Shown in pieces: positions 49,018-59,107 of a stretch of 64,000 nucleotides of DNA. The stretch is from Utricularia gibba. Its lineage: Eukaryota; Streptophyta; Magnoliopsida; Lamiales; Lentibulariaceae. Position 1 is the stretch's first letter; every line of letters begins with the position of its first letter. The stretch spans positions 1,178,001 to 1,242,000 of the forward strand of contig NEEC01000009.1 in NCBI GenBank assembly GCA_002189035.1. Reading direction: 5' to 3'. The notes beneath the pieces were generated by a model that was given only the letters and a program-made list of their open reading frames with translations, was not told where the DNA came from and did no database searches. The position numbers and the translations under genes are program-made.

Positions 49018-50010
49018 ATTATTATCCCCATGACTAGATTTTTGATACTGTCTGATCAACCCGATGTAACATCTCTTCGATCACTCTGACTGGTCAACAG
49101 TCAAGAGTCATACCACCGACCCGATTAATCCATGATTTTCCTTGAAATGATACACGATTTTAAAATATAATTTTTTTCCTCTCTTATCTTTTATTTAATT
49201 TCTTTTTTGTTTAATAATTATTTCTCGCTATTGTTAGGGTACGGGGGTGCAAGTAGCAATATAATAAAGGGCTCTCAATTGCCGGAAGACCGACGCCTTT
49301 CTTCGAAGGCGGGGTGTGGTGTGCGTCTCGCCTTATCTTCATGACCGACGGAAAACGACAAAACAGATGACGAAACGTTGGTCGCATTTAATTTCAAATT
49401 TGGAAGCGATAAAACAATAATATGAACATGATGATGATATGTGTCGCGATTAAAAGAAAATATAATTTATTCCTTCAGAATAACCCAGTATTTAAATAAA
49501 AGGAAGTTGATGATTTATAAAACTTGGTATACTTTATTTTTACGATATTGTTCATTTTAAACATCAAATATTTATATATTCTTAAGTTTCAAAAAAAAAG
49601 AATAATACTAGATTACAGAATATAATTTTATATAAATTACTCTTTTATTCTATCGGTAATTGATGTGTAATTTGCGTTCTTATACCTTCAAAATTAATTT
49701 TTAATTTTTAAAAAATGTGATTTTATTTTACTGAAAACGTGTAAAAAAGGAGTAGTAACTGTGTCTGAAATGGTCCAAGTACGAATCATTGGGGTATAAT
49801 TACGTTGTAATTGGTAGTGTTTTTTTTTCTTTTTTATTTTTTGGGAATTGGAATCTGTGTATCAAGGGGGCCTTACACGTTGGGGTCCTCATTTCTTCCC
49901 ATTGGCAGCGCGAGAGACGCAAAAATCTCTGAGCTTGAGTTCTCTGTTGACAGAACTGGATTTCATTTAGATTGGGAGTCACGCAATCTTGATTCTGCAT
50001 TCCTTTCTAA

Positions 50011-50925
50011 ATGGAAGGCGGTGAGTTGGAGAGTGTGGTGCAGGTGTTGAGCGAGGGAAGAGAGCGGGTAGACCAGTTGGAGAGAAAGCTTCGTGGCGCC
50101 AACAAATCTGGAGAAGATGGCTGCTTTGCTCTTCTCGCTGCAGTGTCTTCTTCGATTGATGGTGCACTGGAAAAGATTCGCTGGATGGGTGCCGCTGGAA
50201 ACGATGCAACTTCGCATGTAAGCATTCCGAATGATTTGGGGTCGGTTGATAGTCATCAAGTTCAGCAGGTTTCGGACAAGAAAAGGTGAGGTTCTTTTGG
50301 TTGATTCTGGTCCCATGATTTTCATCTTCATGAATGGGTTCCCGTTTTCCAGAAAACCAATCCGAACGTGGACTGTGCATCTTACGGGAACGGAAGCACT
50401 GAATCAGGATGAGTATCAATGGAGAAAATACGGGCAGAAGAACATCCAGGACGCCAAGCATCCCAGGTGAGAGAGATGCATTGAGTCTGAACGCAAACAC
50501 AGTTATAAAAGGATGCTTAGATTTCATCAACGAACTGCAGGGCGTACTACAGATGCAGTAAGAGTAAGTCGCACAACTGTCCGGCGAAGAAATTCGTACA
50601 ACAAACGGAAGACAACCCGGTTGTCCTTACCATCAAATATCTCGGAGACCATGTTTGTGTCCAACAGAAGGCAAAGAAACCCAAACAAAATCCTACTTTT
50701 TCCGAGGAAAGACAAGATGAGCTGCAACTTGATCCCCTGAGAGAACTGCCGTATCACTACCCGACAACCGCCACCGAGTCCGTGCCTTTTGAAACACAAA
50801 TCCTTGAGGACGTCGCCGGAGAAAGCTATTCGACGTTATGGAACGCCAACCCATGTCTAGAATCGGGATTCACCGGAAGCTACAACAGCCCGGACCACAC
50901 GATGCTATTCATTTTGAATACATAG
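50011..50925 (+). CDS. WRKY transcription factor, group III
   Basis: Exons 50011-50285, 50353-50466 and 50541-50925 give 257 residues. The N-terminal third is predicted to be helical (ESVVQVLSEGRERVDQLERKL), as in other group III members. WRKYGQK is at 115-121 and the zinc-binding residues are Cys135, Cys143, His167 and Cys169, giving C-X7-C-X23-H-X-C, the group III pattern. The second intron interrupts the WRKY domain after the PR that follows WRKYGQK, the usual place for this group. The AYYRC and NCPAKK stretches resemble WRKY55 more than WRKY53/70, which I offer as a suggestion only. Such factors bind W-boxes (TTGACC/T) and are often connected with defence and senescence. Confidence 0.92.
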
Positions 50926-51690
50926 ACATGGATCTAGAAATGAGTCAATATCCAACTTTCTGCTGCTAAGCCTTGCTTGGACTTCTTCTTCCCGTTTTCT
51001 AGTGCTTCTTGTGTAATGTTTAATTTCAACTTTTTTCCCCTTTTCAGTTATGAACAGTCATGCACTTCATCACATCTCGCAATCAAGTAAAATATTTCAT
51101 TAATAAATAAAAAAAGTAACAAAATCGGCTTAAAGCTGGATTTTTCAAGCCGAAAGGAGAACTACATCCTCAGTTTCGTTCTTTGTCTTTGATTATATCT
51201 CAATGTTCTAGGCATATGCGTGAAACTTTCTGCAGTATATTTGAAAAAAAGGGAATCTCTTGCCATGCTATAGCTCTTATTTTCTTGCAACATCTTAACG
51301 TTAAAATTGTTCGGTCGGATTCATGTTACGTCTTATCTAAGCAAGCATGATTGGGAAGAGGGTGCAGAGTCTATGTTTGCTTCTTCTTCTCCCTTGTTTC
51401 CTGTGGTTTTCAAATGCACAACTTGCTTGTATAGCTTTTCTGAACCAGAACAAGATTCCATATAACTGTTTCCCTTCATCTGGCATTCTGATTTTCAGAA
51501 TTGACTCCACAAGAAAGAACTCGGCACCTTTAAGCAGGTGGATGAGGAGCTCTGTCATCATAGCTTATCTACTTTGGATAGTGCACATGTTTTGAAATCT
51601 GAGAATGCACAAGAACTAAGGATTTCTATGCCATTGCAATGCAATACAGAGATACAGAAGACTTTTAGCAGGTAAGAATGCAACAGATGA
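50926..51690. other. Spacer between WRKY and TBL genes
   Basis: Here the two genes converge. The first 200 bases are the WRKY 3' UTR. At 51510-51670 one plus-strand frame stays open for about 50 codons and reads like coding sequence, but without recognisable similarity or a start; it may be a fragment of a lost gene or chance. Confidence 0.4.
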
Positions 51691-53388
51691 TCAATCCAAG
51701 TCTGAGACATGGGATAGCATCTCCATGATCAAGTCGTTCCAAGCATCAATTGGCCCTGGTAAGCACCAGTGCAGGCAATCATTTTGAATCTTTGCATTCT
51801 CATCCTTGCCGTCATAGGGATGGAACTGCCGGTAAACCCCTGGATGACCATCAGGCCGCAATACAGAAAGCCAGGTCGTATCCAACAACCGCAATTCCAA
51901 CCCATTTTTCTGTCGTGCTGCTGCTGCAGCCATACTGAACTCCTGAAGCTCTACATCTCGCATCATACGATCGAGTTGACCCGTTTTAACTTCTCCAGGT
52001 TTGAATGGCAAGGATCTGTTACAGTACCCACCAGAGTCCCATTCCCCATTCTCAAAGTGATCAGGAGTGGTGGTTCTGAAAATGATCAATGGCTTGTGCT
52101 TAGATTCTATGAAGAATTTGAATGTGGAGTTGAGGGATTTACGATAGGCTAAGTCCACCGGAATTTCAGTTGTGTTGGTCTTATGACATCTGTGGCAGCC
52201 TATAGGTTTGAAGTTCTCGTAGTAAATTGCAGATTTCAGAAACCATTTGCCTCCTGCGATTATTATGTAGTCCAAGTGCTGATATTGCTGAGTCCATATG
52301 CTATCCAGTTGATCAAGATGAAGCTGAATTACCCCGGAGGAAACGCCATCGTCATCCTCAAAGATACGAGCTTTTGTAAGAAAAGGAGCCCACACCAGGG
52401 AGACATTGAAGTTGTAAGAGGGAAATGACCATCTTCTGTTTTTGAAAGACTTGTCATGATAAACTTCGATAGGATCTTCAACCTGAAGAGAAACAAATCA
52501 AAGTGAGTTACTGTGGAACATGTGAGAACATGGATCTGAAAGTGTATCTGAGTTGCGAGAGAAGTGCAATTAGAAGTGGCAAGAACACAAAGGGTAATAT
52601 TCAAATGTTGAAGTTCTGATTCCCACCAATCCAGAGGATTCAAGAATCAATTCCCACCCTGAAAACATCAACTGGAATTTGGGAGCAGGCAGGTGGAAAC
52701 ATCTCAAGAAGTTTGTGCTGTGCTATGCTCACAGTTAATCCCGATGCAAAGCCAAAACAACAATATAACTTCAACAGGGGATCATAGCTGATCTTAGTGA
52801 ACTCAGCAACAGGCAAGTGGTGTGCTTATGCACAGAAAGTCACCTCTAAGAGCATGCAGAGTAATGACTGAACTTGGTTCCTCATAATGGAGTCGCCAAT
52901 GAGGGCCATAGATTTTCCTTTCATTCTGCTAAGAAATTTCATGGAATCGAAGTTTGGTAAATCGCAGTCGTTAGGTTTCCACCTCCAGTAAAGGTAATTG
53001 GAATCTGGTCTCCCATTCTTGATGCAATTCTGTGGCGCCTCGATTATGGGGCATGTAGCGTTATTGTACCTTGGGCCATTGAAATCCTGAACCCATCTTC
53101 CCACAAAGATATCGCAACTTCCTGAAATCAACAAGAATGCAAAATTTAGTACCCTCAAGCAATGAAGTTTCCATGAAAAATGAGCAAAACGAAAAAAACC
53201 CCACTAGCAAGATTCAGCGAAACAGGGACTTGTTCATCATCAGGCGCCGCGCGAGGTGTAAGCGGCGAAATGTTGGCGGAAAGGAGGCGATAGGCAAGAC
53301 CCAGGAGAAGAAAACAGCAAGCAAACTTGAGGAATGTGGGTGAAGCTGAGAACACGTTGCTTGGGAGACTGGCGCTGAACCGCTTCAT
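51691..53388 (-). CDS. TRICHOME BIREFRINGENCE-LIKE (TBL) O-acetyltransferase
   Basis: Three exons on the minus strand (53388-53205, 53121-52844, 52482-51691) encode 417 residues. A type II membrane anchor lies near residues 17-35 (FLKFACCFLLLGLAYRLL), followed by a short stem. The PMR5N/TBL part starts with the Cys-containing SCDIFVGRWV, and the catalytic DUF231 part has the GDS motif at 137-139 (ALIGDSIMRNQ) and the DXXH motif as DCLH at 389-392. These residues form the Ser-Asp-His site that moves acetyl groups to wall polysaccharides in the Golgi. I cannot fix the substrate; the sequence reminds me of TBL19-26. The ATG at 53388 is preferred because it directly precedes the anchor. The first intron (53204-53122) is short, only 83 bases. 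Confidence 0.92.
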
Positions 53389-54395
53389 CGGCGCCGATTG
53401 CAAACACCACCAAAAGAATGCACTTTTTGGGAACAAAAAGGCGGAAGTTGCGAAGTAGGGCAACGCTCATCTACCAGTTCCGTTCAGAAGTGAAGCATCA
53501 GCTTCAACGTGTAAACGAAGCCACGCTGCCCGACAAGCTCTCATTAAGAAGGAGCTTTGTCGTAATCAAGATTCCTCCTGGAAAGTTTTTTATTCAGTGT
53601 CATTTTTTTACAATTATTATGTCAACTTTTAATTATAAATCAAATATAAAAATGCATATCTAAATTCTGAAAAAAAATGGTAAGCTGACTCCACAATTAT
53701 TTATGATTTAAATGATTTGACCATTGTTTAAATTATCATTTAATTAAAGTAAAAAAAATGAGGGCTAAATATGTTAGGTATATAAAAATTAGAGGAGTAA
53801 ATATGTCAGGTACTTGGAGATTAAATATATGAATGAAGGATTACTTATGTCATTTTCATTAAATATTGAAGACTAATGGTGCCAATTTTAAAAATCTTGA
53901 GGATTAAATATATTCGTTACATGAAAAAATGGAGAAGTAAATATACCAGGTATGCAACTTTTGGAGACTAAATATATAAATCGAAGATTAGTTATGCCAT
54001 TTTCATTAAAATTAGGAACTAATCGTATCAGTTTTAAAAATCTTAAAGATTTATGCCAGCTAGTGTTCTTTTAAAAAACACTTGTTATATTTTTTATAAA
54101 AAATATTAAATCGTGATTGAATTGTAATTAAATAATTCATTTTTTCCATATTAAAAAATGTATATTTAATTTAATTCATAAAGAATTAATCTACCAAAGG
54201 ATTCATAAATTAATCACGTTTAAAATGCATGGGGTAAATTGCAGTTCAACACAACCATTGAAAAATCAAGCAGATGAAGAAGAGGAGGGTTTTTGATGTT
54301 ATGAATTTTCAGGGTGATGCAAAAATGTACTCACCAAGAAACTCTTACCAATACCAAAGAAGACTTGGGAGGGAGCTTCCAGGGGATGCAGTGAA
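53389..54395. other. TBL promoter and JAR1-like 3' flank
   Basis: The first 250 bases are the TBL promoter and leader. From 53590 onward the sequence is AT-rich and noncoding, with a diverged tandem duplication at 53793-54058. I see no gene. Confidence 0.5.
53793..54058. repeat. Diverged tandem duplication, unit about 140 bases
   Basis: The phrase AGTAAATAT...AGGTA starts at 53796 and again at 53936. The text that follows in each copy corresponds in order: GGAGA-TAAATATAT, GTTATGCCATTTTCATTAAA and AGTTTTAAAAATCTT, with many substitutions. A shorter partial copy may precede at 53761. Repeats of the type GGACTAAATATG are common in plant noncoding transposon remnants, but I cannot assign a family. 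Confidence 0.65.
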
Positions 54396-56405
54396 CTAAT
54401 AAGCTGTGCTGAAGTAGCTCTTGGCCCCATTTGATAGGAGTATTTGCAGCACGGTGTCGTTAGACGGGCCGATGCACCGGGGAGTCTTGAACTGGCTGAC
54501 GGCGGCTCCGAGCCCGACGTAGTGATCGAGTATCCTGTTAAACGTCCCCTTCTTCACGACTCTGAGCTCCAGGGCACCAATGGCCTTGATCTTTCTGGAC
54601 GATATGTAGCCTGCGTCCATGAAAGCAGTGTCCAGACAGTTGCAGCATTCTTGGAGGGTGTCATCGCCTGGTTCCCCTTTATTTCCCAGAAGATGACGTA
54701 GTGTCCGGGCGTAGTCGACAAATCGGTGCGACTCGTGAAGTCCACAAGCTCTACTTTCTCCTTGGAAAGCAGCTTGGCTGCTGCTTCCACTGCCAGCTGC
54801 AGATCCTTCTCTGTGTTCTTGTCGATGTTGATTGTGAGCAGGAGGTTTCTCCTGCAGATGAACTGGAGCTCGGGAGTGGAGTTGTGAAACCCTTTCACCT
54901 TTACTGCATCCCCTAATCTGTAACGGTAGAATCCTGCATACACAGAAGCCAATGCATCATTCAGCTTAGTTGAAGAGAAATCAGCTGCAAAGGAGGGGAG
55001 AAATCACCTGCAAAGTTGGTGATGATGATTTCGTAATCCTCCCCTACCTTGACATCTGTTAGTTCCACAGGTTGTGGCTGGGTAGTCATTGTGAAAGAGC
55101 CGCCTTCCTGCTCACCTTGTGGGCGCAAGGGGATGAATTCAAAATAACCAATATTTGGTAGAACGGCATATGTGACCTGTTCAGGAGGTAGCTTAGGATT
55201 AATGTTCACTCCAATCCATCCCTCGGAGGATCCATAATCAGCGCTCACGAGAGGTACCCCTGCAGCATACTGCCTCAGTTTTTTGACATATGGCTCCATG
55301 GATCCTGTCATGATCCCATAAATATACTTGACATTTGGAAACAGCTCAGGAATCACACCAAACCAGTTGCTCAGCCCCGAGCATTTCCCATATATGATGT
55401 CTGCTGATTCAGGGTCTGGTTTCAGAAGCTTTGAAACGGCTGTTCGAACTGATGGGACTGTGATCCTGCTGCTAAGGGAGCCGTCCCTTATATCAGAAGC
55501 CAGCTCTTGCCATATTTGTTCAAGGTGTCTGAAGGCTTGGACTATGCTGTGAGCAAATGTGGAGGAAATAACTTGAATTTCGTTCCGGAAAACCAGCCCA
55601 CAAAGAAGATGGCAGTAAAGAGATTGATCAAAGTCAGTTCCAAAGATCACTTCATCAGGGCTGCTGCACGGTGTCTGCATTGCTTTCATGGTTTCCTTAA
55701 ATTGCGCATTTCTGTATACATTTGTGGTGGCAGTTCCAGCTGCTAAGCCTCCTTTGGTTTTGAATTGCTTGCTGCCGTAAATGAATTGCAGTGCCTTCCC
55801 ATTTTTTACAGGATATTCTCTGCAGAATGTAGCATGAAAAAGGAACTAAAGAGACGTGCAAAACGATAATCCATGAAGCGAGGATGACCAACTACCGAAG
55901 TATGTACCTGCTTCTGAAGGCAAAAGAAGTCTTGAAGACTTGCATTGTGCTTTCCATCAATTCATCGTTGAAGGGTACGAGCTTCGGCTTTCCCTCAGTC
56001 GTCCCAGAACTGCAAGAAACGCAGAAGTTCAAAGCAACTGCACTCAAATTTTTTTTTTTTTTTTCCTTTTGTGTGTGTATCTGGAGATAAACAGAGCAAA
56101 GCATCCATCATCAATATCTACCTCAGTGAAATGGTAGTTATTGGTTTTTTTGTGAGGATGCATGGATTTCTCCCTTCAGCGATAGAATTTATGTCAGATT
56201 CCAAGTCCTTGTGAAAAACAAGGGGAATACAGTCTCTGAAACTATCAGGGTCGGTTCTCCCATTAAGACCCCATCTCTTCAAATACTCTGCTTCGCTATT
56301 TTCTTCCAAGATTTTCTTCAGTGTTTCCCTCTGAATCCTCCCAGCATCTACTGTAATTGCCTCGAATTCTTCTATCACTGCATCCAAATCTATTTCCTCC
56401 ATCAT
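54396..56405 (-). CDS. JAR1: GH3 acyl-amido synthetase, JAR1-like, one frameshift
   Basis: The JAR1 enzyme adenylates jasmonic acid and joins it to isoleucine, making the active hormone. Exons on the minus strand are 56405-56122, 56009-55908, 55819-55008 and 54933-54396, giving about 578 residues when one base is allowed for; JAR1 has 575. The adenylation motifs are SSGTTEGKPK from residue 95, YGSSEGW in the third exon, and YRYRLGD at the start of the fourth. The C-terminal domain ends with KAIGALELRVV, QFKTPRC and SYFSTAY, which match JAR1 (GH3.11) rather than auxin-type GH3. In the fourth exon the frame changes at the CCCC/TTT run 54674-54680, and a five-base G run on the coding strand would keep it open. 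Both sides are well conserved, so an undercalled base is more likely than a dead gene. DFL2-type GH3.10 is the alternative, less similar at the C-terminus. Confidence 0.86.
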
Positions 56406-57714
56406 CTACGCCAGAGAATCCACAAAGAACTTAAACTCAAAACGGTAGAGTTCTTATGGAACAACGATTATCAGAAGCCCAACTCCACAGAATCAGCAAA
56501 GACATCAACGTTCCGTGAAGAGAAGGGAGCTGATGAATGTAACCGTGAAATGAAAAATCTGATAACAAAAAAACATAAAGGGTAAGCGAGCCGAAATGAA
56601 ACTGAAAAAAAAAACAGCAGCACCTCAACTCGTTTGGGACATAAAAATGGTATTATGTTGAAAAGTTATAGCAGTGGAAACTTCAACAAGCACATGTAGT
56701 CCTGCTCCCTGGAAAGGTATCCGATTCGGAGAAAAAAATGCTTTAGGCGCAGCAAACTCAAACTAACTTTCAACCATCATTAATGCATCCGTATCTAGTC
56801 TTCAAAGATAAATATCTGTAAAGGAAATCAGACCCTTGGTTCATCCGCACTTTCCTGTTATGACTTTAACACAGAGTTAGCATAGAGTTCTAAAAACCAA
56901 ATGAGAAGCCTAGAAAGCAACTTGTAGAAACAGGAGCGAAGCAGGTAAGCTATATAGCAAGGCCTTTACAAAAAATAATTCATATGCACAGCGCTTCTGA
57001 GTTGGAATCCTTCCTCAGAACAGAAACCCATGAAAAGAAGAGAAACCAACAAGAAGAAATCACACACACGTCTTTATATTTCTTTCGGGCGTGCGAAAGA
57101 ACTTGAGATGAAAAACAAGGCACTTAGAAACCGAGAAAAAAAGAAAAGTTACCAGGTGACCGTAACAGGGCAGTGACTGTGGCCAGACAGATATGCGGTA
57201 CTAGACAGAAGAGAGTCTTCTTCCTTTGGCACTGAAATATCGTTGGGAATCATGGTCAAATTTCTTTAATGCCCACTCACTTACCAAACGTACCTTGCAC
57301 CACTTGTAAGAAATCTGTTAGAATCTGCAGCGTGAAACATGGAGAGTGGGGCATCATATGAGCTGTCAGCATCCACAGCCAGAAACTTTATGGCTCCCAT
57401 GTCTTATTAACTGCTGCTAAAATAAAAGCCATGGCTATGGCGATGCCTTGTCATTTCAACTGACTCAATGATTGGAAAAATACAAAAGTATTCAACCCAT
57501 GCTCGTTGGCGCTCTCACAAAATAATCCAATTGGTCCCCGCACACCATTTCGCAAGAAATCCACACACACAAGTTACAGACCATTAGTGGCACATTTGAT
57601 ATGACTTCGTACAAGCAATCTGAAGATATCCCTTGGTTCATAGTGGACATGAGATCTGCCAGCTTCCATGCGTTATTATCTTTCCCTTTCAACAACAGTA
57701 GAAATCACCAGGTT

Positions 57715-57729
57715 GGGGGGGGGGGGGGG
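57715..57729. repeat. G15 homopolymer
   Basis: Fifteen consecutive G residues are printed here. The true length is uncertain because the assembly seems to miscount G/C runs elsewhere in the window. Confidence 0.8.
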
Positions 57730-58540
57730 TGTAGATCATGAGGCCCCATATGCTGTAAAGCCATCATTAGGTATAGTGTCGTATGGGTTATTGTAGCAAG
57801 CAGTGGTCCTGACTTCTAGTAACATTGAAAGGAGCAAGCTCATATGAAACATATACGGATCTAAACTCCATGATAACTGCCAGCCATTTGCTCCAAAGTG
57901 CTTTTGCAGAAATTTTCTTAGAATAAGAGAGCAATCTTTTTCTTTACCTTAATCACAGTTAGGTCGCAACTTGCATGCGTGCAGTAGTTAAAAGGCAAAC
58001 TACTAGAACATGAGAAAGACTTCAAAAAAAAGGCAAACTTTGGAGACAAGAAAGTTAATGCTGCTATGTCCCAATCAAATTTATAAAAGATGAAAAACTA
58101 GAATACGGGACAATCTTCGAGCTGGGTCAACGTTATCAGTCTGTAGAGCACTACTTTTCCTGTTTAGACGGCTGGACCAATAGAAAAACCCAGTGGCTTG
58201 GCCTCCTTGTCATTTCCAATAATCGATATGCCAAACGACAAGGTATCCACATATTCTCTGCAAATATACACCCCAGTCTAAACCTAACCTACGAAAAAAA
58301 AGCTATGGACCTAACACAATGCAGCTTAAAGTCTCATAGAACCTTGCTAACGCTGAAGAAAACCTCCTAGAGATACGAAACAAGACTGAGGAGTTATCAA
58401 TGAAGAACTTCATGAGCTATGATGCATGATTAGGTTGGGCCAAAACTCACACCAAGCCCATTGGAACAAAAATCCGAGTAGTTAAAGTACTTTTATTTTA
58501 GGTTGGGCCAGGCCGAAGCAGAATAAAGTAAAATAAATGA

Positions 58541-58729
58541 ATGGATTCTAAAGGCGTGTACCTTCGGAGACTGAAGAACCCGACCCGATTTGACCTCGAC
58601 CATTCCCCTCTGTTTTCGTTGGCGGAGGATGAAGAATTTCCTGCAGTACCTGCGACAGGAAGATCGAAATGGTTTAATGGAGATCAGCAGAATCTTCCGA
58701 GAGGATCTGGTGCTGCATTGAGTGAATAA
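58541..58729 (+). CDS. Hypothetical small protein
   Basis: This short open frame of 62 codons begins with an ATG (MDSKGVYLRRLKNPTRF) and has a balanced, protein-like composition, downstream of two GGGCCA elements that are typical of plant housekeeping promoters. I do not recognise it. It may be a first exon, a real small protein or chance. The low confidence reflects the lack of any similarity. Confidence 0.2.
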   Translation: MDSKGVYLRRLKNPTRFDLDHSPLFSLAEDEEFPAVPATGRSKWFNGDQQNLPRGSGAALSE

Positions 58730-59107
58730 GTATTCAACAAAGTTTTTGAAGTATAATGCAGGAGAAAGGGTGATTGATCGAAGAGAAGATTTATTTTACA
58801 CAGGTCTTTTTACTTACAGTATTTAGCCCAATAAATGGGGCACGAATTAATTGATGTATATAAACACTGAAAACTAGTTTGAATGTTGAGAGAGTACAAC
58901 TGGGTTCACTGAAACCCACAAAACCCTTCGCTTTCTTGGCATCTCTTTCTTCGAAGAACACAATCTCTCCTGGGGAAGTCACAATAAAGTAGAACAGTGA
59001 AATTTTCGAATTTTTCGGTAAGTTGATACAACATTTCTGGTCTTCTAGCGCTGTGTGTGTTCAGTGCTCATTTCCAGGTTAAGGAAAGGAGGATCCTGGA
59101 TGGGTGA

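Larger units (their letters stand above)
45146..50010. other. Long AT-rich intergenic region
   Basis: No gene is recognised in almost 5 kb. At 45830-46275 there are many A-rich units related to AAATCTTAAACCCTAAA, like degenerate telomere-type sequence. A CA/TG microsatellite stands near 48207. A possible MITE lies at about 48507-49017. The region 47900-48130 has a short GC-rich patch with open frames on both strands but no recognisable product. The last 200 bases are probably the WRKY promoter and leader. Confidence 0.5.
56406..59107. other. Spacer upstream of the JAR1-like gene
   Basis: These 2.7 kb contain the JAR1-like promoter and the 3' flank of the MLKL gene. There is a G homopolymer at 57715-57729. 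A plus-strand frame of 62 codons at 58541-58729 follows two GGGCCA-type elements (about 58437 and 58505) and could be a small gene, but I recognise nothing in it. The remainder holds only short chance frames. Confidence 0.4.

Noticed and set aside
50541-50665. WRKY zinc finger with unusual Cys spacing
   Set aside because: On recounting, the spacing is C-X7-C-X23-H-X-C, the normal group III pattern.
51347-51595. Plus-strand frame of 82 codons with a signal-peptide-like start
   Set aside because: After the hydrophobic stretch there is no conserved motif, and it lies in the 3' flank of two converging genes.
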